From the NCBI RefSeq assembly GCF_001053095.1, contig NZ_CGBP01000005.1, positions 124,001 through 188,000 on the forward strand: 64,000 bases of DNA, in the 5' to 3' direction. Position 1 is the first letter of the stretch, and each line of letters opens with the position of its first letter. Shown here piece by piece: positions 1 to 9,682 of the stretch. The notes under the pieces were generated by a model. It was not told where the DNA came from, searched no databases, and saw nothing but the letters and a program-made list of their open reading frames with translations. The DNA comes from Yersinia similis (lineage in GTDB: Bacteria; Pseudomonadota; Gammaproteobacteria; Enterobacterales; Enterobacteriaceae). The position numbers were made by a program, and so were the translations under genes.

Positions 1-887
1 GGCCCACTATTAAGCGGCTGAAGGCAATCTACCAGTACAATTTGCCGATCAAAACGAACAAAATGCTCTTTATAAAAACCTTTAACGATCGTATTGCAAT
101 AATAGTTAAAACGGGCGCGCAACATGCCCAGATTAGAGTGTTTATCAGCCTGGGCCAGACGTGACTCCCCAATGCCATTGACGTCCAGCCAAGGAAAGAA
201 CTGTAATGCGGGGGCTCCCGCCATATCACCAGGCAGCACAAAACGCCCCGGTTGAATAAAATGCAGGCCTTCATTTTTACAGTGGATAAGATAGTCGGTA
301 TACGCCTGTGCGATAGCCGCCAGTTGATTTTCATTGGCCGGGGCCAATGGATCACATTGTTGGCATAACGCTAGCCAAGGCTTGGCCCACTCAGCGCGAT
401 CCCCTTGCAACAACCCTTCCATCTGGCGGGACCAACTCAAATAGTCCTGCTCCAACATGGGTAAATCCAGTAACCACTCCCCTGGATAATCGACAATCTC
501 CAGATACAGCGTTGATGTCTCTTTAAAATGACGCAACAGCGAATCACTGGAGCGAAAACGCAATGCCAGGCGGATTTCACTGACACCACGGGTCGGCGTT
601 GGCCAGTTTGGCGGCGTACCATACAGAGAGGCCAGCCCTTCATCATACGTAAAACGTTGAATACCCAGATCACGCTGCGGAACCCGCTTAACACCCAGTA
701 ACCTTTCGTCACGCACCGCAGAAAACAGCGGCAGACGTGCACCACTGTGAACATGCAGTAATTGATTCACTAAAGAAGTGATAAAGGCGGTTTTTCCACT
801 GCGGCTCAGGCCGGTTACCGCTAGACGCAAATGGCGATCCATCCCGCGGTTAACCAATGACGTAAGCTCATTTTGCAGTCGTTTCAT
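1..887 (-). CDS. ycjX: YcjX family P-loop protein (3' end lies outside the window)
   Basis: This DUF463-type nucleotide-binding protein is co-induced with the phage-shock genes in enterobacteria; its molecular role is poorly defined. The frame is open from the ATG at 887 to the window edge, giving about 295 of the usual ~465 residues. A Walker A motif, GLSRSGKT, lies at residues 26-33. Later segments such as EIVDYPGEWLLDLPM look like a GTPase-type switch region. An AAGGAGA ribosome site sits just upstream of the start. The start lies 20 nt inside the end of pspD, so the genes are translationally coupled and share the psp promoter. No frameshift is seen. The family call is firm; the function is not known from sequence. 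Confidence 0.93.
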   Translation of the reverse strand, partial: MKRLQNELTSLVNRGMDRHLRLAVTGLSRSGKTAFITSLVNQLLHVHSGARLPLFSAVRDERLLGVKRVPQRDLGIQRFTYDEGLASLYGTPPNWPTPTRGVSEIRLALRFRSSDSLLRHFKETSTLYLEIVDYPGEWLLDLPMLEQDYLSWSRQMEGLLQGDRAEWAKPWLALCQQCDPLAPANENQLAAIAQAYTDYLIHCKNEGLHFIQPGRFVLPGDMAGAPALQFFPWLDVNGIGESRLAQADKHSNLGMLRARFNYYCNTIVKGFYKEHFVRFDRQIVLVDCLQPLNSG

Positions 888-1110
888 GCTTCTCCTTGGC
901 AAATTGACTCACTACTGCCGCCATCGCACGTTTTAGCACTGGCTCCAGGATGATCAGCAACAACCAACGTAGCGGTTTATAGCTCACACTTTTCATTATC
1001 AAGCTGGCAGCCCCCGTCGGGCCGTACATTAATGCAGCAGTAAAAATAATTTTAATCAGCTTCATAAATATTACACCTGCGCGTGCATGGGCAGGGTTAT
1101 TGTTCATCAT
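868..1110 (-). CDS. pspD: Phage shock protein D, small inner-membrane protein
   Basis: An 80-residue protein matching PspD: a short N-terminal part, a hydrophobic stretch and the family signature around LMYGPTGAA followed by KSVSYKPLRWLLL. The E. coli protein is 73 residues, so the length fits. PspD is a peripheral or inner-membrane member of the phage-shock system and its role is minor or unclear. It sits between pspC and ycjX, and its 3' end overlaps the ycjX start by 20 nt. There are two adjacent ATG codons (1110 and 1107) behind a GAGG-like ribosome site; the first is used here. No separate promoter is visible, so it is read as part of pspABCD-ycjX. Confidence 0.88.
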   Translation of the reverse strand: MMNNNPAHARAGVIFMKLIKIIFTAALMYGPTGAASLIMKSVSYKPLRWLLLIILEPVLKRAMAAVVSQFAKEKHETTAK

Positions 1111-1194
1111 TTTGCCCTCTGGCAGGGATTAAACAGGGAGCACCCCAACATCAGATGATGGCAGGCCCGACTAACGGTTGAACTTTCGACAAAA

Positions 1195-1554
1195 CTACAA
1201 CTGACGGAACCGGCTTCGTACACCAAAAGTATCTGAGGTCACATAGCGCTCCACCTGACGTAGCCGTTGTTCTCCCCGTTCCAGCTCGTGTTGCAATTGA
1301 TCCAGTAGCTGGCGCGGTGTGACGTCATTATCGTTAGTCACACTGGCTGCGGATACCGGCTCCAGCATAAACGCCAGTATGACGTAGGCCGCAACAGTGA
1401 ACACGAATAGGCCAAAAAACAGTGATAACACCATTATCACGCGAACCAACCGTACTGGAATATCAAAATAATGGGCCAGACCGGCACATACCCCTTTAAT
1501 CATGCCCTCTTCCGGTACCCGGTACAGTTTTTTACTGCCTAACACATTCGCCAT
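1195..1554 (-). CDS. pspC: Phage shock protein C, membrane sensor/toxin-like partner
   Basis: A 119-residue protein with a classic PspC domain at residues 8-66: an N-terminal segment LYRVPEEGMIKGVCAGLA, then a transmembrane helix over roughly residues 40-65. The C-terminal cytoplasmic or periplasmic tail is rich in Glu, Gln and Arg and probably coiled. With PspB it senses inner-membrane damage and draws PspA away from the activator PspF. In Yersinia, PspC is also needed to tolerate mislocalised secretins. Its start overlaps the pspB stop by one base (TAATG), which indicates translational coupling. Confidence 0.96.
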   Translation of the reverse strand: MANVLGSKKLYRVPEEGMIKGVCAGLAHYFDIPVRLVRVIMVLSLFFGLFVFTVAAYVILAFMLEPVSAASVTNDNDVTPRQLLDQLQHELERGEQRLRQVERYVTSDTFGVRSRFRQL

Positions 1555-1781
1555 TATGATTGTCTCCAGTTAGGGTGTTCTGTATCCAGAATTTCTTCTA
1601 GTGTCTGAATACGCTCACGCATCCGGCGAGCATCCTCGGTTAACAATGATAGGCGCTGCATATCTTGATGACTTAATTGAGCTCCATTTTGCTGACGACC
1701 GTTGTAATGTAGCCATAACCAAATGGGTGCAACAAAAAGCACGAAAATGGTTAAGGGTATGGCAAGAAACAGAATACTCAT
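1554..1781 (-). CDS. pspB: Phage shock protein B, inner-membrane regulator
   Basis: A 75-residue PspB protein. It has one N-terminal transmembrane helix (residues 3-25), then a basic and polar linker and an amphipathic coiled coil (about residues 38-70, LSLLTEDARRMRERIQTLEE). PspB partners PspC in the membrane sensor complex that releases PspF from PspA. Length and pattern equal the family norm. It follows pspA after about 160 nt and is coupled to pspC by a one-base overlap. Confidence 0.95.
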   Translation of the reverse strand: MSILFLAIPLTIFVLFVAPIWLWLHYNGRQQNGAQLSHQDMQRLSLLTEDARRMRERIQTLEEILDTEHPNWRQS

Positions 1782-1942
1782 TGATTCCCCTTATTTATTT
1801 TTGACTGCGGGTACATCGATTATAGCCATGGCAGCGCCCTACTGAGGCACTGCCGGTCCCGTATATACCCTTTGAATTTGAAGCTGTAGCGATGCTTCAA
1901 TGACATTAAGTACCTTGTTTGCTAATAAATACGGGAAATTAA

Positions 1943-2608
1943 CTATTCAACTGATTTCAGTTTCGCTTTTAATGCCGCTAATTGGCTACTGATTTCATCA
2001 TCCGCTCTCAACTCGGCAAACTGTTGGTCCAAAGACTTTTGTTTGCCAACTCCAACGGTTTCCGCTTCAGCTTCCATATGGTCAATACGGCGTTCAAACT
2101 GCTCAAAGCGCGCCATCGCTTCATCAAGCTTACCGCTGTCCAATTGGCGGCGTACATCACGAGATGACGATGCTGCCTGATGGCGCAGTGTCAATGCCTG
2201 TTGTCTGGCTCGGGTCTCGGTCAGTTTATTTTCCAACTCCGTAATTTCATGCTTCATGCGGCTCAGGGTTTCTTCCACTGTCGCCACTTCACGTTTTAGC
2301 GTCTCAACTAACGTCATGACCTTCTGTTTTTCAATTAGTGCAGCACGCGCCAAGTCTTCTTTATCTTTGCGCAGTGCCAGCTCAGCTTTTTCCTGCCACT
2401 CCTGTTGCTGGCTTTCGCTGTGGTCAATACGGCGTAGCAGTTGCTTTTTCTCTGCCAATGCACGGGCTGATGTCGAGCGGATCTCCACCAGCGTATCTTC
2501 CATTTCCTGAATCATAAGACGCACTAATTTCTGTGGATCTTCAGCTTTATCCAGTAATGTGTTGATGTTCGCGTTCACGATATCGGCAAAGCGAGAAAAA
2601 ATACCCAT
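1943..2608 (-). CDS. pspA: Phage shock protein A, membrane-binding ESCRT-III-like effector
   Basis: A 221-residue PspA/IM30 protein beginning [20 protein letters not shown], the amphipathic helix that binds stressed membrane. The rest is a long charged coiled coil (about residues 25-215). In the resting cell PspA binds PspF and blocks transcription. On loss of proton-motive force or secretin stress it moves to the membrane and stabilises it. It is first gene of the psp operon and lies behind a sigma-54 promoter at 2731-2746. The length is that of enterobacterial PspA and nothing looks damaged. Confidence 0.98.
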   Translation of the reverse strand: MGIFSRFADIVNANINTLLDKAEDPQKLVRLMIQEMEDTLVEIRSTSARALAEKKQLLRRIDHSESQQQEWQEKAELALRKDKEDLARAALIEKQKVMTLVETLKREVATVEETLSRMKHEITELENKLTETRARQQALTLRHQAASSSRDVRRQLDSGKLDEAMARFEQFERRIDHMEAEAETVGVGKQKSLDQQFAELRADDEISSQLAALKAKLKSVE

Positions 2609-2730
2609 AATTTACGTCCCCTTTGACTTATTGGTTCTCTGAAATAGTGGCGTCTGATTGCGCCGTTAGCTTGATGGGCAAGATCCGTTATTCATGATGC
2701 TGCCATTCAATACGCTTCACATAGAGTTAA

Positions 2731-2746
2731 TCAAGAGTCGTGCCAA
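2731..2746 (-). promoter_or_regulatory. Sigma-54 promoter of the psp operon
   Basis: On the minus strand the sequence reads TTGGCACGACTCTTGA. This matches the -24 element (TGGCAC) and most of the -12 element, with TTGA where the consensus has TTGC, and spacing is correct. It lies about 120 nt upstream of the pspA start and between pspA and divergent pspF, where PspF upstream sites and IHF are expected. The neighbouring A+T-rich stretch 2755-2820 would suit IHF binding, but I did not identify an exact site. Confidence 0.8.
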
Positions 2747-2852
2747 CTTTTCATGATAATTAATAGCATGAAAATTAAAGAAAAAATAATTTTTACTCAA
2801 ATGATATAAAATATGAAGTGATTATTTTAACTAACTATTGGCGAATTTCATC

Positions 2853-3884
2853 ATGAATGAGCAACTGGATAATCTGCTCGGCGAAGCAAATGCATTTATT
2901 GAAGTGCTGGAGCAAGTCTCGGGACTGGCAAAATTGAACAAACCCGTGTTAGTCATTGGAGAGCGTGGTACCGGTAAGGAATTGATTGCCCATCGCCTGC
3001 ACTACTTATCAGAACGTTGGCAAGGGCCATTTATCTCCCTTAACTGCGCCGCGCTCAATGAGAACTTACTCGATTCAGAGTTATTCGGCCATGAAGCCGG
3101 GGCCTTTACTGGCGCGCAAAAACGTCATCTTGGCCGTTTTGAACGCGCGGATGGTGGCACTTTATTTCTGGATGAATTAGCGACAGCACCTATGCTGGTT
3201 CAGGAAAAATTATTACGCGTGATTGAGTACGGCCACCTGGAGCGTGTTGGCGGTAGCCAGCCATTACAGGTTGATGTCCGTTTAGTGTGTGCCACCAATG
3301 ATAATCTGCCCGCATTGGCGGCTGCCGGAAAATTCCGTGCCGACCTGCTAGACCGCCTCGCCTTTGATGTCGTGCAATTGCCCCCACTGCGTGAGCGGCA
3401 GCAAGATATCATGTTATTAGCCGAGCATTTCGCCATCCTGATGTGCCGTGAGCTGGGGCTTTCCCTCTTTCCTGGTTTTACTGCTACGGCGCAAAAAAAA
3501 TTACTCGAATACCGTTGGCCGGGGAACGTGCGTGAGCTAAAAAATGTAGTAGAGCGCTCTGTTTATCGCCACAGCGACAGCAGTAAACCACTCAATAATA
3601 TTATTATTAATCCTTTTGCTACCGACCAGAAGATTATTGAGATTGAGAGGGTGGATACGCCCAACGAAGGGGGGGCTATATTACCCACTCTGCCCGTAGA
3701 CTTGAAACATTGGCTGCACACCAGCGAACATCAGATGCTAACTCGGGCTTTAAAGCAGGCGCGGTTTAATCAGCGTAAGGCGGCGAATTTATTGGGGTTA
3801 ACCTATCACCAGCTGCGTGGCTTGTTAAAAAAACACACCATTTTGAGTGAAGAACTGACGCAAGCCAGTGATTCGGGTGAGTAA
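2853..3884 (+). CDS. pspF: PspF, sigma-54 enhancer-binding activator of the psp operon
   Basis: A sigma-54-dependent AAA+ activator without an N-terminal receiver domain, as is typical for PspF. Visible motifs are Walker A GERGTGKE (residues 36-43), the sigma-54 loop GAFTGA (83-88), Walker B GGTLFLDE (about 101-108) and a C-terminal Fis-type helix-turn-helix near KAANLLGLTYHQLRGLLKK. It activates pspA and is inhibited by PspA. I chose the ATG at 2853 because the resulting N-terminus aligns in length with E. coli PspF. An in-frame TTG at 2838 would add five residues. Neither start has a strong ribosome site. The gene is divergent from pspA and borders the RyhB gene. Confidence 0.95.
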   Translation: MNEQLDNLLGEANAFIEVLEQVSGLAKLNKPVLVIGERGTGKELIAHRLHYLSERWQGPFISLNCAALNENLLDSELFGHEAGAFTGAQKRHLGRFERADGGTLFLDELATAPMLVQEKLLRVIEYGHLERVGGSQPLQVDVRLVCATNDNLPALAAAGKFRADLLDRLAFDVVQLPPLRERQQDIMLLAEHFAILMCRELGLSLFPGFTATAQKKLLEYRWPGNVRELKNVVERSVYRHSDSSKPLNNIIINPFATDQKIIEIERVDTPNEGGAILPTLPVDLKHWLHTSEHQMLTRALKQARFNQRKAANLLGLTYHQLRGLLKKHTILSEELTQASDSGE

Positions 3885-3939
3885 GTGCCGCTAACTCTCG
3901 TTGATGCAAATAGCGCAGCAGCATCAAGGACTAAGGGTA

Positions 3940-4034
3940 AAAAAAAAGCCAGCACCCGAGCTGGCTTAAATACTGGAAGCAATGTCGTGCTTTTCTGACC
4001 AAAACCAAAGACTGCCAGCTTTGTTCTGAATCGC
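3940..4034 (-). ncRNA. ryhB: RyhB small regulatory RNA
   Basis: On the minus strand a transcript can be read from 4034 to a hairpin and T-run ending near 3940, about 95 nt. It begins GCGATTCAG, like the E. coli RyhB 5' end. It carries the RyhB core AAGCACGACATTGCTTCCAG and ends with a stem AGCCAGC/GCTGGCT followed by nine T residues. The E. coli form has an extra CACATTGC repeat in the core, which is missing here. RyhB is an Hfq-dependent RNA that silences mRNAs of iron-using proteins when iron is scarce. A promoter (TTTACA at 4065-4070, TATCAT at 4041-4046, 18-bp spacer) and an overlapping Fur box support the call. The identification rests on sequence memory, not a search. Confidence 0.9.
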
Positions 4035-4039
4035 GATCA

Positions 4040-4058
4040 AATGATAATGCTTATCAAT
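4040..4058 (-). promoter_or_regulatory. Fur box overlapping the ryhB promoter
   Basis: The plus strand reads AATGATAATGCTTATCAAT, close to the Fur consensus of GATAAT hexamers. It covers the -10 element (4041-4046) and part of the spacer of the minus-strand ryhB promoter, so Fe-Fur binding would block transcription. This is the expected arrangement for RyhB. Confidence 0.75.
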
Positions 4059-4410
4059 ATCTATTGTAAATGGTTTTGTTGAGAATTTTTCTCATTCCCG
4101 TACTACCTAAGGTGTCATTAGCTCCTATATTGGGGGAAACACGCCTTTTATAGATGAATAATCAGGCGGTGCCTTCGATGACTCAATATCCCGCAGGTAG
4201 GTTGCCATTAGCTTCGTCATGCATTCCCCCACACGATAAACTTTTTCCCACGCACTAACCTTTTCCCCACACACTAAACAATGCGTTACCGTTTATCAGC
4301 CTAAATTGCGGCAATCCCCTCAGATGAAACAGTTGTTTTATGCAATGGATTGGGGGGATCGTCAGATTACGGTACACTAAGCGTATTGCTTACTCACTGC
4401 GAAAGCGTTT

Positions 4411-6036
4411 ATGCGTGGTTTACTGATTTTGCTGTTGTCGCTGACTTGCCTTGCAACTCCTGCGGCGGAACAACCGCTACCGGATATCCGTCAGCGCGGA
4501 TTTGTCTATTGTGTCAGTGGGATACTCAACACATTTAACCCCCAAATGGCCAGTAGCGGCTTAACCGTCGATACCCTGGCCGCACAACTCTATGACCGCC
4601 TACTGGATGTTGACCCCTATACCTACCGGTTAATCCCAGAACTGGCAGAGAGCTGGCAAGTTCTGGATAACGGCGCAACCTATCGTTTTCATTTACGTAA
4701 AGATGTGCCGTTCCAGACCACTGACTGGTTTACCCCAACGCGGATGATGAACGCCGATGATGTGATCTTCAGTTTTCAACGGGTATTTGACTCAAAGCAT
4801 CCGTACCACAAGGTTAATGGTGGGGAATACCCATACTTTGATAGTTTGCAGTTTGCAAGCGCCGTAAAAAGCGTAAAAAAACTGGATAATTACACCGTTG
4901 AATTTAAGCTAAAAGCCCCTGATGCGTCGTTTCTTTGGCATTTAGCAACCCATTACGCCCCAGTATTGTCTTCAGAATACGCCGATGTTCTGACCCAGAA
5001 AGGGAAGGAAGAACAGATTGACCGTGAACCCGTAGGGACCGGGCCTTTTTTATTGGATGAATATCGCTCTGGGCAATATATCCGCTTATTCCGCAACAGC
5101 CATTATTGGAAAGGTGTGCCACGTATGCCACAGGTGGTTATCGATCTGGGCGTCGGTGGAACGGGCCGCTTATCAAAACTGTTGACCGGAGAGTGTGATG
5201 TGTTGGCCTATCCCGCTGCCAGCCAATTATCTATTTTACGTGATGATCCACGGCTACGCCTGACACTGCGGCCAGGGATGAACGTCGCCTACCTCGCCTT
5301 CAATACCCGCAAACCACCGTTGAGTGATCAGCGGGTTCGTCAGGCGATTGCCTTGTCAATTAATAACCAGCGATTGATGCAATCAATCTATTACGGCACA
5401 GCTGAAACGGCAGCCTCTATTTTACCCAGAGCATCATGGGCTTATGATAATCAGGCTCAGGTGACCGAATACAATCCGGAAAAAGCCAAAGAGATCCTCA
5501 AAGATTTGGGGATAACCCAACTGCAACTCAACTTATGGGTCCCTACCGCATCGCAATCTTATAACCCTAGCCCATTGAAAACCGCTGAATTGATCCAAGC
5601 GGATTTGGCACAAGTGGGGATTTCCGTCAAAATTGTTCCCGTCGAAGGCCGTTTCCAAGAGGCCCGCCTGATGGATATGAGCCACGATCTGACACTTTCC
5701 GGTTGGTCTACTGACAGTAATGACCCCGACAGTTTCTTCCGGCCCTTATTGAGCTGCGCAGCAATTCGTTCGCAAACAAACTATGCTCATTGGTGTGATC
5801 CGGCCTTTGATGAATTACTGCAAAAGGCATTACGCTCCCAGCAATTATCGGATCGTATTGAATATTATCAGCAGGCTCAGCGTATTCTGGAGCAACAATT
5901 GCCGTTACTGCCACTGGCATCGTCCCTACGGCTTCAGGCATACCGTTATGACATTAAAGGCTTGGTATTAAGCCCATTCGGTAACTCTTCTTTTGCCGGT
6001 GTATTCCGCGAAAGTGATGAGGGCAAGAAGCCATGA
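4411..6036 (+). CDS. sapA: SapA, periplasmic peptide-binding protein of the Sap ABC transporter
   Basis: A 541-residue extracytoplasmic solute-binding protein of family 5 (DppA/OppA type). It has a signal peptide ([24 protein letters not shown], cleavage near residue 20). Typical family segments are visible, such as [20 protein letters not shown] and the substrate-lobe stretch [13 protein letters not shown]. In Salmonella and Haemophilus SapA binds cationic antimicrobial peptides for uptake and is linked to haem import and potassium uptake. It is the first gene of sapABCDF and overlaps sapB by four bases (ATGA). The start has a weak ribosome site but the signal peptide supports it. Confidence 0.95.
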   Translation: MRGLLILLLSLTCLATPAAEQPLPDIRQRGFVYCVSGILNTFNPQMASSGLTVDTLAAQLYDRLLDVDPYTYRLIPELAESWQVLDNGATYRFHLRKDVPFQTTDWFTPTRMMNADDVIFSFQRVFDSKHPYHKVNGGEYPYFDSLQFASAVKSVKKLDNYTVEFKLKAPDASFLWHLATHYAPVLSSEYADVLTQKGKEEQIDREPVGTGPFLLDEYRSGQYIRLFRNSHYWKGVPRMPQVVIDLGVGGTGRLSKLLTGECDVLAYPAASQLSILRDDPRLRLTLRPGMNVAYLAFNTRKPPLSDQRVRQAIALSINNQRLMQSIYYGTAETAASILPRASWAYDNQAQVTEYNPEKAKEILKDLGITQLQLNLWVPTASQSYNPSPLKTAELIQADLAQVGISVKIVPVEGRFQEARLMDMSHDLTLSGWSTDSNDPDSFFRPLLSCAAIRSQTNYAHWCDPAFDELLQKALRSQQLSDRIEYYQQAQRILEQQLPLLPLASSLRLQAYRYDIKGLVLSPFGNSSFAGVFRESDEGKKP

Positions 6037-6998
6037 TTATTTTTACATTACGGCGATTATTACTGCTTATGATAACCCTGTTTATGTTGTCATTAGTCAG
6101 CTTTAGCCTGAGCTATTTCACCCCCTATGCTCCATTACATGGGGCCGGGTTGCTGGATGCCTACCACTTCTATTTCAGTAGTTTGTTGCAATGGGATTTT
6201 GGCGTTTCCAGTATTAATGGCCAACCAATCAGCGAGCAACTGCGAGAAGCCTTTCCCGCAACCATGGAGTTATGTGTACTGGCCTTTGGCCTCGCGCTGT
6301 TTATCGGTATTCCACTGGGAATTATTGCCGGGGTAATGCGGGGTAAATGGGCCGATATCGCCATCAGTTCCGTGGCATTAATCGGCTTCTCGATCCCCGT
6401 ATTTTGGCTGGCCCTGTTACTGATGTTGTTCTTTTCTCTGCATTTGGGGTGGTTACCGGTTTCTGGCCGTTTTGACCTGCTTTATCAAGTAAAACCAGTG
6501 ACTGGGCTGGCCTTGGTCGATGCCTGGCTATCGCCCTCACCTTACCGCAACGAAATGATGCTCAGTGCACTTCAACATATGATCTTACCGATTACCGCAC
6601 TGGCAGTGGCACCGACAACTGAGGTCATCCGCTTAATGCGTACCAGCACCGACGACGTTATCGGGCAGAACTACATTAAAGCCGCTGCAACCCGTGGGCT
6701 ATCACGCCTCACTATTATTCGCCGCCATGTCTTACACAATGCCTTACCGCCAATTATTCCGAAGTTAGGGTTACAGTTCTCCACTATGCTGACACTGGCC
6801 ATGATCACCGAAGTGGTCTTTAATTGGCCGGGGTTAGGGCGCTGGCTGATTAATGCGATCCGCCAACAGGACTATGCCGCAATCTCTGCGGGGGTGATGG
6901 TCGTGGGTTCGTTAGTGATCGTTATTAATGTGCTATCGGATATTCTGGGTGCCATGATGACCCCGTTAAAGCATAAGGAATGGTATGCCCTTCGATAA
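6033..6998 (+). CDS. sapB: SapB, inner-membrane permease of the Sap transporter
   Basis: A 321-residue DppB-type permease. It has an N-terminal transmembrane helix (residues 5-27) and five or so further helices. The cytoplasmic coupling loop near residues 205-230, [20 protein letters not shown] followed by AATRGLS, is the conserved EAA motif that contacts the ATPases. SapB pairs with SapC. Its start overlaps the sapA stop, and its last 14 bases overlap sapC, so the operon is translated as a coupled unit. Confidence 0.96.
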   Translation: MIIFTLRRLLLLMITLFMLSLVSFSLSYFTPYAPLHGAGLLDAYHFYFSSLLQWDFGVSSINGQPISEQLREAFPATMELCVLAFGLALFIGIPLGIIAGVMRGKWADIAISSVALIGFSIPVFWLALLLMLFFSLHLGWLPVSGRFDLLYQVKPVTGLALVDAWLSPSPYRNEMMLSALQHMILPITALAVAPTTEVIRLMRTSTDDVIGQNYIKAAATRGLSRLTIIRRHVLHNALPPIIPKLGLQFSTMLTLAMITEVVFNWPGLGRWLINAIRQQDYAAISAGVMVVGSLVIVINVLSDILGAMMTPLKHKEWYALR

Positions 6999-7875
6999 TG
7001 TCTACCGCGAAAAGAAAATGCCCAGTCCGCTGCTGTATACTTGGCGTCTTTTCTCTTCTGATGGCCTGGCGATGGTGGGTTTCTACGGCGTCTTGGGTTT
7101 GTTATTGCTCTGTCTCCTGGGGAGCATGCTTGCACCTTATACTCTCGATCAACAGTTTTTAGGCTATCAGTTATTGCCACCCTCGTGGTCACGTTATGGC
7201 AATGTCTCCTTCTTCCTCGGGACCGATGATCTCGGCCGTGATGTCTTGAGCCGCTTACTGACAGGTACTGCATCTACTTATGGTTCAGCGCTAGTGGTCA
7301 CAGTAGCTGCGGCGTTGTGTGCCATTGTTCTCGGTGTGTTTGCCGGTATCACCCGTGGTTTTCGGTCAGCGATTCTTAATCATGTGTTGGATACACTGCT
7401 CTCAATACCTTCACTGCTGTTAGCCATCATCGTGGTCGCCTTTGTTGGGCCGAGTTTGGAACATGCGATGTTTGCCGTTTGGCTGGCTCTGTTACCACGA
7501 ATGGTGCGGACTATTTATAGCGCAGTGCATGATGAGCTTGATAAAGAATATGTGATTGCAGCCCGTCTGGACGGCGCATCAACACCGCACATTCTGGCCT
7601 ATGCCATCTTGCCGAATATCGCCTCAGTCCTGGTCACTGAGTTTACCCGAGCGTTATCAATGGCGATCCTGGATATTGCCGCATTAGGTTTCCTTGACCT
7701 CGGCGCACAATTACCCTCTCCCGAATGGGGAGCAATGCTCGGTGATTCGCTGGATTTGGTTTATGTCGCACCATGGACCGTGATGCTGCCAGGCGGCGCA
7801 ATTTTGGTTAGTGTACTGTTGGTTAATCTGCTGGGTGATGGTATGCGCCGTGCCATTAATGCGGGGGTGGAATAA
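6985..7875 (+). CDS. sapC: SapC, inner-membrane permease of the Sap transporter
   Basis: A 296-residue DppC-type permease with an N-terminal helix (about residues 27-50). It has the periplasmic segment [17 protein letters not shown] that marks this family, and the EAA-type loop near [16 protein letters not shown]. It forms the membrane channel with SapB. It overlaps sapB by 14 nt and shares a TAATG stop/start with sapD. Length and motifs are normal. Confidence 0.96.
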   Translation: MPFDNVYREKKMPSPLLYTWRLFSSDGLAMVGFYGVLGLLLLCLLGSMLAPYTLDQQFLGYQLLPPSWSRYGNVSFFLGTDDLGRDVLSRLLTGTASTYGSALVVTVAAALCAIVLGVFAGITRGFRSAILNHVLDTLLSIPSLLLAIIVVAFVGPSLEHAMFAVWLALLPRMVRTIYSAVHDELDKEYVIAARLDGASTPHILAYAILPNIASVLVTEFTRALSMAILDIAALGFLDLGAQLPSPEWGAMLGDSLDLVYVAPWTVMLPGGAILVSVLLVNLLGDGMRRAINAGVE

Positions 7876-8867
7876 TGCCATTACTTGATATTCGCAACCT
7901 TACTATCGAATTTATGACGTCAGAAGGGCCAGTAAAAGCCGTTGACCGCATCAGCATGACCCTAACCGAGGGGGAAGTTCGTGGCTTAGTCGGTGAGTCT
8001 GGGTCCGGTAAAAGTTTGATAGCCAAAGCTATCTGCGGTGTCAGCAAGGATAACTGGCGCATTACTGCTGACCGCTTTCGCTTTAACGACATTGATTTAC
8101 TCCAACTGACTCCCCGTCAGCGGCGTAAGGTGATCGGCCATAATATTTCTATGATTTTTCAGGAGCCGCAATCTTGCCTCGATCCATCAGAAAGTATTGG
8201 CCTGCAACTGATACAAGCGATCCCTGGCTGGACATATAAAGGCCGCTGGTGGCAGCGTTTTCATTGGCGTAAACGGCGGGCAATCGAGTTATTGCATCGG
8301 GTTGGCATTAAAGACCATAAAGATATTATGCGTAGTTACCCCTATGAGCTAACCGAAGGTGAGTGTCAAAAGGTGATGATTGCTATCGCGCTGGCAAATC
8401 AGCCACGGTTGCTAATAGCCGATGAACCCACCAATGCGATGGAGCCCACGACACAAGCGCAGATTTTTCGCCTGTTGGCCCGGTTAAATCAGAATAACAA
8501 CACCACGATTTTGTTGATCAGTCACGATTTACAGATGATGAGTAAATGGGCAACCCGGGTTAACGTACTCTATTGTGGTCAGACGGTAGAAAGTGCCGTC
8601 TGTGAAGACTTGCTGTCTACCCCACATCACCCTTATACCCAAGCACTGATTCGTGCAATGCCTGATTTTGGCCGATCCCTGCCCCATAAAAGTCGTCTGA
8701 ATACGTTGCCGGGTGCTATTCCATCGCTGGAACATTTACCGGTCGGTTGCCGTCTTGGCCCTCGTTGCCCTTACGCTCAGAAAACCTGTATTGAAACACC
8801 GCGCTTGCGGCTGGTGAAAAACCACGCCTTTGCCTGTCACTTCCCCTTAAATCTGGAGGAGCAATAA
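7875..8867 (+). CDS. sapD: SapD, ATP-binding subunit of the Sap transporter
   Basis: A 330-residue ABC ATPase of the oligopeptide/nickel group. Walker A GESGSGKS is at residues 40-47 and Walker B is [13 protein letters not shown]. The C-terminal oligopeptide-transporter extension has Cys residues in [14 protein letters not shown]. The ABC signature is unusual, LTEGE in place of LSGGQ. The E. coli protein has the same change, so it is a family trait. In E. coli SapD also supports ATP binding by the Trk potassium system. It is coupled to sapC and sapF by one-base overlaps. Confidence 0.96.
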   Translation: MPLLDIRNLTIEFMTSEGPVKAVDRISMTLTEGEVRGLVGESGSGKSLIAKAICGVSKDNWRITADRFRFNDIDLLQLTPRQRRKVIGHNISMIFQEPQSCLDPSESIGLQLIQAIPGWTYKGRWWQRFHWRKRRAIELLHRVGIKDHKDIMRSYPYELTEGECQKVMIAIALANQPRLLIADEPTNAMEPTTQAQIFRLLARLNQNNNTTILLISHDLQMMSKWATRVNVLYCGQTVESAVCEDLLSTPHHPYTQALIRAMPDFGRSLPHKSRLNTLPGAIPSLEHLPVGCRLGPRCPYAQKTCIETPRLRLVKNHAFACHFPLNLEEQ

Positions 8868-9682
8868 TGGTCGAGACGTTGCTCGAAGTCCGTAATCTAA
8901 GCAAAACTTTCCGCTATCGTACCGGGCTGTTTCGCCGTCAACATGTTGAAGCGGTAAAATCGGTGAGTTTTACCTTACGCGAAGGCCAAACACTGGCGGT
9001 GATTGGTGAAAATGGTTCGGGCAAATCCACGTTGGCAAAAATGTTGTCGGGCATGATTGAACCCACCGCGGGTGAATTGCTGATTGATGATCATCATCTA
9101 GCTTATGGTGACTATGCTTACCGTAGCCAACGTATTCGCATGATTTTTCAAGACCCAAGCACCTCACTAAATCCCCGTCAGCGCATTGGTCAGTTGCTGG
9201 ATGCTCCGCTGAAACTGAATACTGAACTCGATGCTCCGGCACGTGAACAGCGGATCTACCAAACACTGCGTCAGGTAGGGTTATTACCCGATCACGCTAA
9301 TTACTATCCTCACATGTTAGCATCTGGTCAGAAGCAGCGAGTGGCACTGGCACGGGCATTAATTCTGCAACCCAAAGTGATTGTCGCGGATGAAGCACTC
9401 GCCGCATTAGATATGTCCATGCGCTCGCAAATTATTAATCTGATGCTGGAGTTGCAGGAAAAACACGGCATATCCTATATTTATGTGACTCAACACTTGG
9501 GGATGATGAAACACATCAGCGACCAGGTGATTGTGATGCATGAAGGAGAAGTTGTAGAACGTGGGAGTACCGCGGAAGTCTTGGCAGCACCGCTGCACGA
9601 CCTGACTAAGCGTTTAATCTCCAGTCATTTTGGTGAAGCATTGACTGCGGATGCCTGGCGTCGGGATGCCAGCAATTTTTAG
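8867..9682 (+). CDS. sapF: SapF, ATP-binding subunit of the Sap transporter
   Basis: A 271-residue ABC ATPase and last gene of sapABCDF. It shows Walker A GENGSGKS (residues 47-54), Q-loop IFQDPSTSLNPRQ, signature LASGQKQRVALARAL and Walker B VIVADEALAALD. It pairs with SapD to energise SapBC. The start overlaps the sapD stop (TAATG). No clear Rho-independent terminator follows directly. Confidence 0.96.
   Translation: MVETLLEVRNLSKTFRYRTGLFRRQHVEAVKSVSFTLREGQTLAVIGENGSGKSTLAKMLSGMIEPTAGELLIDDHHLAYGDYAYRSQRIRMIFQDPSTSLNPRQRIGQLLDAPLKLNTELDAPAREQRIYQTLRQVGLLPDHANYYPHMLASGQKQRVALARALILQPKVIVADEALAALDMSMRSQIINLMLELQEKHGISYIYVTQHLGMMKHISDQVIVMHEGEVVERGSTAEVLAAPLHDLTKRLISSHFGEALTADAWRRDASNF

Noticed and set aside
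1..887. Possible pseudogene, because only short frames are seen at the left edge
   Set aside because: Reading the minus strand from the ATG at 887 gives an unbroken YcjX frame to the window edge; it is cut by the window, not by mutation.
8345..8400. SapD signature LTEGE in place of LSGGQ as a sign of inactivation
   Set aside because: E. coli SapD has the same residues, so it is a normal feature of this family.
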